Positions 23,072 through 31,063 of a stretch of DNA of 64,000 bases are shown piece after piece. The DNA comes from Bin87 sp965232895 (GTDB taxonomy: Bacteria > Chloroflexota > Dehalococcoidia > Lucifugimonadales > UBA3495), in assembly GCA_965232895.1 (NCBI GenBank), contig OZ247430.1:186001-250000 (forward strand). The letters are read 5' to 3'. Numbering within the stretch: position 1 is the first letter of the stretch; the number at the start of each line of letters is the position of its first letter. The position numbers and the translations under genes were made by a program. The notes below the pieces were generated by a model. That model saw only the letters and a list, made by a program, of their open reading frames with translations, was not told where the DNA came from and did no database searches.

Positions 23072-24475
23072 ATAGACATCAAGTTAAGCGTCGTCGGTTA
23101 GGGCGAGTAGTAGTTGATATGACCCGGGGCGTTGACGACGCCGCTGGATTTTACACCCGGCGCGCAGGCATAAGCCAATCTGCTCGATGACCATGGTTGC
23201 CGTAAGTAGTCCGGTCATGGCAGTAGCCAGCATTACGGCGTAGCGACGGACGGCGGCGGCGGCCTTGACCAGGCTTCGGTCCGGGTACATCCAGACCGCA
23301 GTCAGCAAAGTCCAGTGCAGGATGACCATGGCGGTCAGTTTGGCATAGACCTCACAGAGGATCCGCCAGGGATTGGCGGAGCGCCAGCGGTCAATGCCTC
23401 CGTGTTGCTTCCACAGTTTGAAAAGCAGTTCAATCTGCCAGCGCGCCCGCGCCAATACCATTGCCTCATCTCGGCTGATCTGGGATGGGAGCGCGTTGGT
23501 AACGTAGATGGTCCAGTCGCATAAGGCCAACCGGGTTTTGCTGGGCTGCTGACCTTTCTTGCGGGCGTGGTCTTTGAGTTGCCGCCGCCGCTGGGCGCTC
23601 ACTTCTGGGGGCGCTTTGACGGCCAGCAGGCGGACAGGCAAGCGGTGGGCGCGCCCCAGCAATACCGGCCGGTCAATGCCGGTTGCCGACGGAGTGGACA
23701 GCAGCTTCCGCAGGTCCAGTTCCGCGCCATCATGCCGGTAGAGTTTGGTTCCGGCTTTGTACCGAGACAGGAAATAGCCCCCTTGCGCCGCCAATTCCCG
23801 GAAGGTATCCAGTCGGTAATACCCCAAGTCGGCAATGCGCAGCGCGCCAGCTGGGACCGGCGCCGTCTGCACCGCAGAATTGCTGTCCGGGGTTCGCCCA
23901 TCAGTCAGAAAAGGCCCCAGCATCAGTCCAGTGGTCAAATCCAGCCGGACCTGTAGTTTCAGGGCTGACTGTCCATAGGAACCGCTGCCGCCGCAACCGG
24001 CCCAGACCTCGCTCAGTCCGTCGGGCAGCATGATGACCGAGCTGTCCTGGATCAACACGGCGGTGAAGCGCCGCAGTAGCGGAATCGCCACCGGTTCGGC
24101 GTCAATAACTTGACCCAAAGCCTCTTGCAAAACTCGGTACAGACATTCCGCCCCTTGGGGCGTGAACCGCTGGAACAGGCCCTGGGGACTGATGGTCACC
24201 CCCAGCGTGGCCGCCATCTGGGTCAGCGAACTGAGGCTGGCGTCCGGGTCGGCCAGCCAACCGAAAACCAGGGTCTGCACCAAGCCGGGACCGGTGAGTT
24301 TGGAACGCCGTTGCACCAGCCCCGTCTCGGCGGCGGCCTGCTGGGCCACTCCGGTGAGAACCCGGCTCATGGCCTGGGCAACTTCTGGTACACTGCTCAT
24401 GGGAAGCTCCGGTGGCGATTGATTGGAATGCAATCACCATCTTACCGGCAGCTTCCCTTAACTTGATGCCTATGG
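23070..24475 (-). mobile_element. IS4-type insertion sequence with 19-bp inverted ends
   Basis: The ends are CCATAGACATCAAGTTAAG at 23070-23088 and, inverted, CCATAGGCATCAAGTTAAG at 24457-24475 (18 of 19 match). The element is about 1.4 kb and contains one DDE transposase gene whose stop codon lies inside the left end. Both sides are flanked by the same 22-bp palindrome in direct orientation. No passenger gene is present. Confidence 0.88.
23084..24400 (-). CDS. IS4-family DDE transposase
   Basis: The 438-aa transposase has the DDE core in order: IQDSSVIMLPDG (first Asp), IADLGYYRLDTF (second Asp) and RARWQIELLFKLWKQHGGI (Glu, in the Y/W-x-x-E-x-x-F-K signature typical of IS4). The gene seems intact. 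ATG 24400 has GGAG eight bases upstream and is preferred to the TTG at 24433. A copy this intact suggests fairly recent activity. Confidence 0.9.
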   Translation of the reverse strand: MSSVPEVAQAMSRVLTGVAQQAAAETGLVQRRSKLTGPGLVQTLVFGWLADPDASLSSLTQMAATLGVTISPQGLFQRFTPQGAECLYRVLQEALGQVIDAEPVAIPLLRRFTAVLIQDSSVIMLPDGLSEVWAGCGGSGSYGQSALKLQVRLDLTTGLMLGPFLTDGRTPDSNSAVQTAPVPAGALRIADLGYYRLDTFRELAAQGGYFLSRYKAGTKLYRHDGAELDLRKLLSTPSATGIDRPVLLGRAHRLPVRLLAVKAPPEVSAQRRRQLKDHARKKGQQPSKTRLALCDWTIYVTNALPSQISRDEAMVLARARWQIELLFKLWKQHGGIDRWRSANPWRILCEVYAKLTAMVILHWTLLTAVWMYPDRSLVKAAAAVRRYAVMLATAMTGLLTATMVIEQIGLCLRAGCKIQRRRQRPGSYQLLLALTDDA

Positions 24476-24496
24476 GGGCAGGTTTTCACCCGCCCC
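24475..24496. repeat. 22-bp REP-like palindrome, right copy
   Basis: This copy is identical over 22 bases and in the same direction as the one at 23050-23071, immediately outside the right end of the IS. Confidence 0.75.
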
Positions 24497-24524
24497 TACG
24501 CATCACCGCCGGTGTGCAGGTCCG

Positions 24525-25754
24525 CTACCATTCAGCCGGCAGGCTCACGACGCCGCGGATGTTCAGCAGGTTGTGGTACTCCAGATCGTCAGGGTTGCTG
24601 GCGAACTTGAAGGGCGGGAATTTGCGCGTCAGCGCGCGGAACGCCTCCTGGCCCTCCAGCCTGGCGAGGTTCGCGCCCAGGCAGTGGTGGATGCCGCCGC
24701 CGAAAGCCACGTGCGGGTTCGGGTAGCGCGTGATGTCCAGGTCCTCGGGATTCTCGAACGCCATCGGGTCGCGGTTGGCGGAGTTGATGATGGTCATCAC
24801 CTTCTCGCCCTCCCGAATTTTCTGGCCCGCCAACTCGATGTCCTCCAGCGCAATGCGCGGCGCGCGCTTCACCGGCGAGTCGTACCGGAGCAGCTCCTCC
24901 GTCGCGCGCACCAGGAGGCTGTCGTCCTCCTTGAGCATGTTCCATTGCTCGGGGTTCTTCATCAGCGCCATGGTGCCGTTGCCTACCAGGTTGATGGTGG
25001 TCTGGTGACCGGCGATGAGCAGCAGGAGGGTGTTGCCCAGCACCTCCTCGCGGCTTAATTCGCCCTCGCGCTCCCCGATGGCCAGCACTGACAGCAGGTC
25101 GTCGGACGGTTCGCTGACGCGATCCTCCACCAGCGGGTTGACGTAATCATTCAGGGTGGTGATGGCTTCGTGCACTCGGGTGTGCCGGTCGGGCGATTCC
25201 TGGTCCAGGGACAGCAACTGCCTGGACAGGGTGCGGATGAACTCCCGGTCCTCACCGGGCATCCCCAGCCAGTTGGCGATCACCAGCACCGGCATGGCGT
25301 TGGCAAAGTCCCGGAGCACGTCCATCTCCCCATTCTCGGGGTCGAAGTCCTTGAGCAGGTCCTGGATGATGCTCTGCACCATTGCCCGGAATCGGTTGTC
25401 GATGTACTTCGGGTTGAACACCGGGTGCACCGCGCGCCGCATGCGCAGGTGATCAGGCCGATCCCGACGGATGAACCAGTTGTTCATGTAGTCGAGGTTG
25501 TACTGGTACTTCGGAAAGTCCTCTTCCGAAATCGGAGGGCTGGGGGGCTTCTCATCACGCAGGAAAACCTCGGACGAGAAGTACTCCGGATGTCGCAGCG
25601 CCCAGACCACGGCCTGATAGGACGTCACCACCCAGGTGTCGAACTTGGCATTCCAGTAAACCGGCGCCTCTTCCCGCAGCATCGCGTAGTACGGATACGG
25701 GTTCCGCAGGTTTTCCGGCGAAAGCAATTCGTCATGGATTCGGTCTTTCAGCAT
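24525..25754 (-). CDS. Cytochrome P450
   Basis: The 409-aa protein is a soluble bacterial P450. The oxygen-binding I-helix is AGHQTT (248-253), the ExxR is EELLR (E287, R290), and the heme loop is FGGGIHHCLG with Cys358 as iron ligand. It hydroxylates an unknown substrate and needs external ferredoxin/reductase, neither of which is encoded nearby. No membrane anchor is seen. It fits with the other oxidative enzymes of this window. Confidence 0.95.
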   Translation of the reverse strand: MLKDRIHDELLSPENLRNPYPYYAMLREEAPVYWNAKFDTWVVTSYQAVVWALRHPEYFSSEVFLRDEKPPSPPISEEDFPKYQYNLDYMNNWFIRRDRPDHLRMRRAVHPVFNPKYIDNRFRAMVQSIIQDLLKDFDPENGEMDVLRDFANAMPVLVIANWLGMPGEDREFIRTLSRQLLSLDQESPDRHTRVHEAITTLNDYVNPLVEDRVSEPSDDLLSVLAIGEREGELSREEVLGNTLLLLIAGHQTTINLVGNGTMALMKNPEQWNMLKEDDSLLVRATEELLRYDSPVKRAPRIALEDIELAGQKIREGEKVMTIINSANRDPMAFENPEDLDITRYPNPHVAFGGGIHHCLGANLARLEGQEAFRALTRKFPPFKFASNPDDLEYHNLLNIRGVVSLPAEW

Positions 25755-25824
25755 GTTTCCTGCCTCTCCGATGGATGTGGTTGGCGTTGATGAACGCCAA
25801 TTTAGCCATTGCGCCTCTGGGATG

Positions 25825-26466
25825 TCAACTTGAACGCGCCCGCCGCAGGATGCGCACGTTCCACCAAACGATCAACGGCGTGATCACGACGGTAGGCAAT
25901 ATCCAGGGAACCCAAACCGGGTCCATGTCGACGTTGACCACGGTCACCGCCGTGATCGTCGCTATCGTGCCGGCCATCATGTTGGTGAGATGCCGCGACA
26001 CTCGCCGCGCGCCGCCCGGCTGGGTCCAGTGGAACCAGACGTCGGCCAGTCCCAATGCAATGGCGATGCCGCCGAACACGAACATGGTTACCCAATGGGA
26101 GCTGCCATCCAACGCTAAAACTACTGCGTAGCCCCACATCGCCAGTCCGGTCATCACGATGGCTGCGACCGCGACCCAGTCCACCGGATGGGCTCGCCGC
26201 CGTCGATTGCGCGCGAACCGCCAACCGGCAAACACCAGGTAGAAACTGAAGAGAGCAATCATAAAGAGGAACGAGCTGCTGACCAGCAACGCCAGCGGGA
26301 TCGCCGTCAGGAACACCACGGTCATCCCGACCGCGTAGATCCGCCCGGCCAGCACGTGCCAACGCCCGCCCTTGGCCGTGACCAATGCAACCCCGGCGGT
26401 TGCTAACGATATGGAGCCGGCGGCGATGTGCACCGCCAGGACGATAGAAGAGAGCAGATCGCTCAT
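25825..26466 (-). CDS. Polytopic membrane protein, DUF2306-like
   Basis: The 213-aa protein is nearly all membrane helices (six or seven). It begins SSIVLAVHIAAGSISLATAGVALVTAKGG, then GRWHVLAGRIYAVGMTVVFLTAIP, a pattern seen in DUF2306-like and related predicted heme or quinone-type membrane proteins. Function is unknown. The frame is open further upstream to 26751, but ATG 26466 overlaps the stop of the preceding PD-(D/E)XK-HEPN gene as ATGA, which fixes the start and indicates translational coupling. Confidence 0.7.
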   Translation of the reverse strand: MSDLLSSIVLAVHIAAGSISLATAGVALVTAKGGRWHVLAGRIYAVGMTVVFLTAIPLALLVSSSFLFMIALFSFYLVFAGWRFARNRRRRAHPVDWVAVAAIVMTGLAMWGYAVVLALDGSSHWVTMFVFGGIAIALGLADVWFHWTQPGGARRVSRHLTNMMAGTIATITAVTVVNVDMDPVWVPWILPTVVITPLIVWWNVRILRRARSS

Positions 26467-27143
26467 CCAGGAGTGTCGGGCCGTTCTGAAAGCTCTTCGT
26501 GCTCCCGAAGCAAGGAAATGACAACTGCGATGAGATCGGTCACTAATGCCGGAGTCACGTCGGATGCCACGAAACCGTGTGCAACCGCATTCCTGTGAAC
26601 CATGACATCCCGCAAAGCGCGGTAGTGTTCTCTCGAAATCGCCCCGTGCGCCACCGCCATATTTAAGACGTAGCCGGGGTCGGTCGCACGATCTATCTGC
26701 ACCCCTTCGTCCGCCACTAATGTCCTGACGGCAGCTTCGACTGCCGCCCAAGCCATCAACAGGGCGGCTTCTACCAATCCCTCAACGTTTAGCAGTTCGG
26801 CCTGCGTCAAGCGGGCCCGGATAGCCTCTTCGTCGAGCCACCGAGACCGCTCCGGAATAGAAACCTTTTCGGGCTCGCCGACGATCTGCAACTCGAAACT
26901 CCACCCTTGTCGGGCATTGACTACCCGCTCCACTTCCCGTAGAGCAGGGATGGTACGAAGAGACGACCTAGTCTTGATTTCAATCACCTTTGTCTCGCCG
27001 TCTTTTTCGACGATCAAATCGGCTCGATAACCGGGTAGGAATTCCAACGGAACCTCCCTAGTCACCTTATAGCCTTTTCCAAGGTATTCGGCAGCTTTAA
27101 TATCGGCCACTTGCTGCTCGGTGATGGTCAGGTCGTCAGTCAC
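26463..27143 (-). CDS. PD-(D/E)XK nuclease domain fused to a HEPN-like domain
   Basis: The 226-aa protein has two parts. Residues 15-95 form a restriction-endonuclease-like fold with GYRADLIV (D42) and KVIEIKT (E55, K57). Residues about 115-215 are helical, with RNAVAH (R184 to H189), the RX4-6H motif of HEPN RNases. Both motifs are complete, so it could cut DNA, RNA or both; HEPN proteins are common toxins and defence effectors. GTG 27143 has GGAGG eight bases upstream. It overlaps the frameshifted RusA-like gene before it and is coupled to the membrane protein after it. It is A/T-richer than its surroundings. Confidence 0.65.
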   Translation of the reverse strand: MTDDLTITEQQVADIKAAEYLGKGYKVTREVPLEFLPGYRADLIVEKDGETKVIEIKTRSSLRTIPALREVERVVNARQGWSFELQIVGEPEKVSIPERSRWLDEEAIRARLTQAELLNVEGLVEAALLMAWAAVEAAVRTLVADEGVQIDRATDPGYVLNMAVAHGAISREHYRALRDVMVHRNAVAHGFVASDVTPALVTDLIAVVISLLREHEELSERPDTPG

Positions 27144-27544
27144 TCGACACCTCCGTTTCGCTTGCGAGGCTGATGCTAACGTGGATGAATTCGGGGTACG
27201 CTTGAAAATATAAATCGAAAAGGTCGGACAAACTTCCCAAGCCGTAGGCTCGATCACGGTGTCGTTTACGACAAATTAGATCTACGACCTGATTGTCGTC
27301 AGAATAAACCAGCCCTTATCATTGCATCCAAAATAGGTTTAGAAATATTATCGACACCAAATTCGACGGTGTCAAAAACGTAGGTAACGCACACCGCCAA
27401 CATTCCCAGGCAAGGCGGCGAGCCATCCCAGAATCGCTTTGCGGCTTCGTTTACTTCTCGCTCCCACGCTCGAAGCCTGGATCGACGGCGCGTCTGTTGT
27501 GATACCGGCGGGCCTTCGACCGCAAACTCAAAAGGGAACGCCAT
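27136..27544 (-). pseudogene. RusA-like Holliday-junction resolvase, frameshifted
   Basis: The first frame (27544 to 27299) reads MAFPFEFAVEGPPVSQQTRR and then VDNISKPILDAM before running out. In the next frame the sequence resumes as GLVYSDDNQVVDLICRKR and ends at TGA 27136. Joined, DNISKPILDAM-GLVYSDDNQV is the RusA active-site signature (D..DN..K..LDA..G..Y.DD.QV). One extra base at about 27308-27318 explains the break. It could be a sequencing error, a true mutation or programmed slippage. The tail overlaps the start of the nuclease-HEPN gene by eight bases, so it was once the first gene of that cassette. Confidence 0.65.
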
Positions 27545-27553
27545 TTCCTGGTG

Positions 27554-28789
27554 TCACTCCAACGCTCCCGCCTCCGCCAGTTCGCGGTACTCCGCCTCGC
27601 TCAACCCCACAATCTCGCGCAGCGCGTACTCCGTGTCCTGCCCCAGCAGCGGCGCCGGACGGTCCAACCTTCCCGGTGTCAACGACAACTGCGTCTCCGT
27701 ATAGTCCGTGGCATACGGCCCCATCTCGGGATGATCCAGCCAGGTGAAGTGCTCCCGGTGACGGAGTTGGGGATCCTCGAACAGGTCTCGGGTGTCGTTG
27801 ACCACTCCGGCGGGAACTCCCACCGCCTGCAGGCGACGCATCAGCTCGTGGCGGTCGTGTTTCACGGTCCAATCCGCGATGATGCCATCCAGTTTGTCCT
27901 CATGGGCCTTGCGGACGCGGAACGTCCGGAACTCGCCCGATGCGATGTCCGTGAACCCGTCGGCGGCGACCTCGTCGCGCAGGGCAGCCCACTGTTCGTC
28001 ATTGAAAGCCGCGATGGCAATCCAGCGGTCGGCCTCGCCGTTGGCGTCGGGCGCGCAGGGGTATGCGCCGTGGGGAGAGGCAGAAGGGTGACGGTTGCCG
28101 ACCAGGCCCGGTTCGCGCCCGTTGACGGCGGCGTCCAGCAGCATCGGCCCGCCGAAGTGCAGGCTCGTCTCCAGCTGGGACATGTCCAGGTGCGTCCCTC
28201 GTCCGGTGGCCCGCTGCCGGTCCACCGCCGCCAGGATGGCGGACACGGCAAACTTGGGGCACACGAAATCGGTGTATGCGCCGTAGGGGTTCACCGGCCC
28301 ACGGTCCGGCCAGCCGATGATGTTGGTGTAACCGGCCAGCGACGACAGCACCGCGCCAAACCCGGGCTGCGTTTGCATCGGGCCGCCGCGCCCCAGCATC
28401 GACGCGCTGAACAACACGATGCGCGGGTTGACCCGGCTCAGCTCATCGTAACCTAGGCCCCATCGTTCCAGCGTACCGGGGGTGAAGTTCTCGGTGACCA
28501 CGTCGGCCCATTCGGCGATGCGCAGGATGAGGCCCGGCGCGTCGGGATGGCTCATGTCGATGGACAGGCCGTACTTGTTGGCGTTGTAGTTCGCGAAATA
28601 TCCGGAACGGTTGACCCCCGATTCACCGCCGGCGAAGGGCCCGGCGCGCCGCAACGTTTCCGGACGCTTGGCCGACTCCACCCGCAGCACGGTCGCGCCG
28701 TACTCGGACAGGTACTTGGTGGTCATCGGACCCACTGCCACCCAGCAGAAATCCAGGACCTTCAAGCCCTCCAACGGCAGATGAGCCAT
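27554..28789 (-). CDS. CaiB/BaiF family III CoA-transferase, catalytic Asp not seen
   Basis: The 411-aa protein is a family III CoA-transferase: LPLEGLKVLDFCWVAVGPMTTKYLSEYGATVLRVE at the start, NKYGLSIDMSHPDA, VVTENFTPGTLERWGLGY and GRGTHLDMSQLET. The place of the catalytic Asp (usually G-x-D before QA-SG) reads QPGFGAVLSSLAGY, without Asp. It may be the non-catalytic partner of another CoA-transferase, such as the gene at 29275, or act otherwise. ATG 28789 is chosen; the open frame continues upstream into the mini-element but without homology. Confidence 0.87.
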   Translation of the reverse strand: MAHLPLEGLKVLDFCWVAVGPMTTKYLSEYGATVLRVESAKRPETLRRAGPFAGGESGVNRSGYFANYNANKYGLSIDMSHPDAPGLILRIAEWADVVTENFTPGTLERWGLGYDELSRVNPRIVLFSASMLGRGGPMQTQPGFGAVLSSLAGYTNIIGWPDRGPVNPYGAYTDFVCPKFAVSAILAAVDRQRATGRGTHLDMSQLETSLHFGGPMLLDAAVNGREPGLVGNRHPSASPHGAYPCAPDANGEADRWIAIAAFNDEQWAALRDEVAADGFTDIASGEFRTFRVRKAHEDKLDGIIADWTVKHDRHELMRRLQAVGVPAGVVNDTRDLFEDPQLRHREHFTWLDHPEMGPYATDYTETQLSLTPGRLDRPAPLLGQDTEYALREIVGLSEAEYRELAEAGALE

Positions 28790-28820
28790 ATCGAATACTC
28801 CAAAACCATTAACTTGCGTG

Positions 28821-29195
28821 CGTTCTGTTGAATTTTGCGGTGTAGCATGGGGTCTCAGCGTCGGCCATCCCCGCCGCTTCCCGCACCGCTCACCCGTCTT
28901 GCGCTTGCAGTACAAAGGTGTCATGGTCTTGGATGTGGTAAATACCCACATCGTCAGCCTTATCGTGAACACATTCAGCGTGCATCCGAAAAGGCGTACC
29001 GTCGATACACATCCATTCCCCCGCATCGTCATCTTCCACTGGCTTTCGGCATCTATCGCAGAGCGGTATTCCCATCCTTCTTACCTCTGTCGCCTGTGGC
29101 TAGTGCGGCCATGAGGTCGCCCCATCCGCAGGTTGGTTTCGTTCTTCATGTACCCGCAGGATGGGTTCGCCTACCCCGCAAAATTCAACAGAACC
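28821..29195. mobile_element. 375-bp MITE-like element with inverted ends and 8-bp target duplication
   Basis: GTTCTGTTGAATTTTGCGG at 28822-28840 is repeated inverted and perfectly at 29176-29194, and the match extends to 23 of 24 bases. CTTGCGTG occurs directly on both sides (28813-28820 and 29196-29203), each one base outside the inverted repeat. This is the structure of a small non-autonomous transposon. It contains one small zinc-binding ORF and no transposase. Confidence 0.75.
28890..29075 (-). CDS. Small zinc-binding protein inside the mini-element
   Basis: This 61-aa ORF has LCDRCRKP near the N-terminus and RMHAEC at about 31-36, a CxxC...HxxC zinc-knuckle pattern, in an acidic background. 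GAGG lies upstream of the ATG. It sits wholly between the inverted repeats of the 375-bp element and could be a passenger. The function is unknown, and being real rather than chance is likely but not certain. Confidence 0.5.
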   Translation of the reverse strand: MGIPLCDRCRKPVEDDDAGEWMCIDGTPFRMHAECVHDKADDVGIYHIQDHDTFVLQAQDG

Positions 29196-29203
29196 CTTGC
29201 GTG

Positions 29204-29236
29204 GATGCACATGATAGAGATGCACATGATAGAGAT
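29204..29236. repeat. 15-bp tandem duplication
   Basis: GATGCACATGATAGA occurs twice in tandem with a partial third unit (GAT), immediately outside the right end of the MITE-like element. It is probably a local slippage product and is noncoding. Confidence 0.7.
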
Positions 29237-29274
29237 AACGATATCCCCTTCATCCTGTTATTCCATGCAAATAC

Positions 29275-30546
29275 CTAAACCACACCCAACTCGGTTAGCC
29301 GGGCCAGGTCTCGCTCATTCAGGCCCAACTCGCCGCCGAGAATCTCCCGGTTGTGCTCCCCGATGCGCGGGGCGCGACGTCGTATTCCCACTCGAGACGG
29401 ATCGTTCAGGTCCTTGACGAAGTGGCCCGGATACGTGACCGTCTCGCCGATGTCGTCGTGCTCGATCCGGTCGTAGTAGTCCCGCGCCGCCAGCTGCCGG
29501 TGCGCCAGGATGTCGCTGGGAGTCGCCACCGGGAACAGCAGGATGCGCCGTTCCAGGGCGCCGTCGGCCAGTTCGTTTCTGGTGTGGGTCATGAAGAAGG
29601 GCGCCACCGCTGCCACCGTCTGCTCCATGATGTCGGCGCGAGCCGTGCCGTAGCCCAGCTCTTCCCAGTTGACTGCGTCCAGCTCCGGGCTTCCCATACC
29701 TTCCTCGGTCATCCACGCCAGCATGGAGCGCACGCTGCGCGCCGCGCCGGCGGTCCCGCCGCCCGGCTGGAAGTTCACGTAGCCATCCTTGCACGGCCAG
29801 TTGATCCGCGTGAACGTGCCGCCCGCCGACTCCCGGTACGCTCCCATTCGGCGCAGGATGGTCTGCTCCAGGTCCCAGTACTGGGGCGCGTGGGCCAGCG
29901 TCCGCGCCACCGCCTGCTGGCAGGACACGTCGACGTGCTGGCCCTCGTCGGTCAGTTGCCGGTGGGTGTGGGCAATCATGGCGCCGGCCGCGCCGGCCGC
30001 ACTGCCATGCTGGTAGAACTGGGGCATGCTGACCCGCAGCGGCGGACGGTCGCCGTCCCCGGTCAGGTGCATGAACCCGCCCAGCGCCATGCCCACGATG
30101 TCCGACGCCGTGTAGTCCGCGTATGGCCCATCCTGGCCGAACGCCGTGATCGACACCATGACCAGTCGAGGGTTCAATTCCTGCAATGCCGCGTAGCTCA
30201 ACCCGATTGAGGCCATGTATCCAGGGTCCGCCGACTCGATGACAAAGTCGGCCTGGCCCACCAGCCGCCGGAAGAACGCCGCGCCGTCAGCCGTGCCGAT
30301 GTCCAGCGTGATACCTCGCTTGTTGGCGCAGTAGGCCCACCAGAACAGGCTGCGTTCGGCTCCCGGTTCATCCTTGTAGAACGGCCCGATATTTCGGGCT
30401 GGGCTTCCTCCGGGCGGCTCCACCTGCACCACGTCCGCGCCCAGGTCGGCCAGCATCTTGCCGCAGAGCAGGCCGCGCCCGTCGGTCAGATCCAATACTC
30501 GATAAGGAGCCAGCAGGCCCGGCCCGTAGTCCACGTCAGCTGTCAT
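29275..30546 (-). CDS. CaiB/BaiF family III CoA-transferase
   Basis: The 423-aa protein has the family III layout: LAPYRVLDLTDGRGLLCGKMLADLGADVVQVEPPGG, NKRGITLDIGTADG, and YADYTASDIVGMALGGFMHLTG with the expected catalytic Asp in SDIV. GQHVDVSCQQAVA and C-terminal GHFVKDL / PRIGEHNREIL follow. It probably moves CoA between organic acids during catabolism. A small membrane protein gene overlaps its start by four bases (ATGA). A second, Asp-less member lies 485 bases downstream on the same strand. Confidence 0.92.
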   Translation of the reverse strand: MTADVDYGPGLLAPYRVLDLTDGRGLLCGKMLADLGADVVQVEPPGGSPARNIGPFYKDEPGAERSLFWWAYCANKRGITLDIGTADGAAFFRRLVGQADFVIESADPGYMASIGLSYAALQELNPRLVMVSITAFGQDGPYADYTASDIVGMALGGFMHLTGDGDRPPLRVSMPQFYQHGSAAGAAGAMIAHTHRQLTDEGQHVDVSCQQAVARTLAHAPQYWDLEQTILRRMGAYRESAGGTFTRINWPCKDGYVNFQPGGGTAGAARSVRSMLAWMTEEGMGSPELDAVNWEELGYGTARADIMEQTVAAVAPFFMTHTRNELADGALERRILLFPVATPSDILAHRQLAARDYYDRIEHDDIGETVTYPGHFVKDLNDPSRVGIRRRAPRIGEHNREILGGELGLNERDLARLTELGVV

Positions 30547-30860
30547 TGCGGCAGAATTGGTTGATTCGGATTGGCTCCGGTAGGCTTCAAACCGGGCGGC
30601 ACGGTGAACACGGCGTTGCCATCAGCATCATGCGTGTGGTTACCCAGCAAGTGCAGGAATTGCTCGTTGTTGCGGCGCATTTCTTCACGAAGGTCGTCGG
30701 TCTCTACCGAAAGGTTTTCTACTCTATTGGAGAGATTGCTCAAGTAAAACATCCCGGTTCCGATAGTGATCAGCAACGTCAAAACAGCAACGGCTGTGGT
30801 GACGGTTGAAGCGTTTAATTTCATCGATTTCTTCAAGGCCATAGTCGCGTCGGCCGGCAT
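30543..30860 (-). CDS. Small single-span membrane protein with coiled coil
   Basis: The 105-aa protein has one membrane helix (about 20-42) and a short coiled coil (LSNRVENLSVETDDLREEMRRNNEQF), then a HNHTHDADG-like segment as GNHTHDADGNAVF. Its function is unknown. Its stop overlaps the CoA-transferase start and it lies four bases after a 39-aa membrane peptide gene, so the three appear to be one transcription unit. Confidence 0.65.
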   Translation of the reverse strand: MPADATMALKKSMKLNASTVTTAVAVLTLLITIGTGMFYLSNLSNRVENLSVETDDLREEMRRNNEQFLHLLGNHTHDADGNAVFTVPPGLKPTGANPNQPILPQ

Positions 30861-30864
30861 GACC

Positions 30865-30984
30865 CTATCCGCCAGAGTGATAGCCCCACTGGTAGACGCC
30901 GTACATCAACAAGAACCAAGAAGCAGACCCCGCCAATGACGCTATAAGCGCAATCGCCGCTTTTTTGGTGTTGGATTTCATCAT
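30865..30984 (-). CDS. 39-aa membrane peptide
   Basis: The ORF starts MMKSNTKKAAIALIASLAGS and ends in WGYHSGG, giving two basic N-terminal residues clusters and one hydrophobic span of about 24 residues. AGGAAGG precedes the double ATG by a few bases, and a TGGTATGAT extended -10 box lies 52 bases upstream. It is followed four bases later by another small membrane protein. Unknown function; possibly a regulatory or toxin-like small membrane protein. Confidence 0.55.
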   Translation of the reverse strand: MMKSNTKKAAIALIASLAGSASWFLLMYGVYQWGYHSGG

Positions 30985-31035
30985 TCCTTCCTGCCGACCC
31001 TGATAGCTATTTCCCATCCTCACGCCCGTAAAGCA

Positions 31036-31044
31036 ATCATACCA
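31036..31044 (-). promoter_or_regulatory. Extended -10 element TGGTATGAT
   Basis: Minus-strand TGGTATGAT fits TGnTATAAT with one change and lies about 50 bases before the 39-aa membrane peptide, the first gene of a unit that includes a CoA-transferase. Confidence 0.4.
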
Positions 31045-31063
31045 GATGGGCTATATTGGCCGG

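Noticed and set aside
28790..29032. N-terminal extension of the CoA-transferase into the mini-element
   Set aside because: No similarity to the family start, and it runs through the inverted-repeat element.
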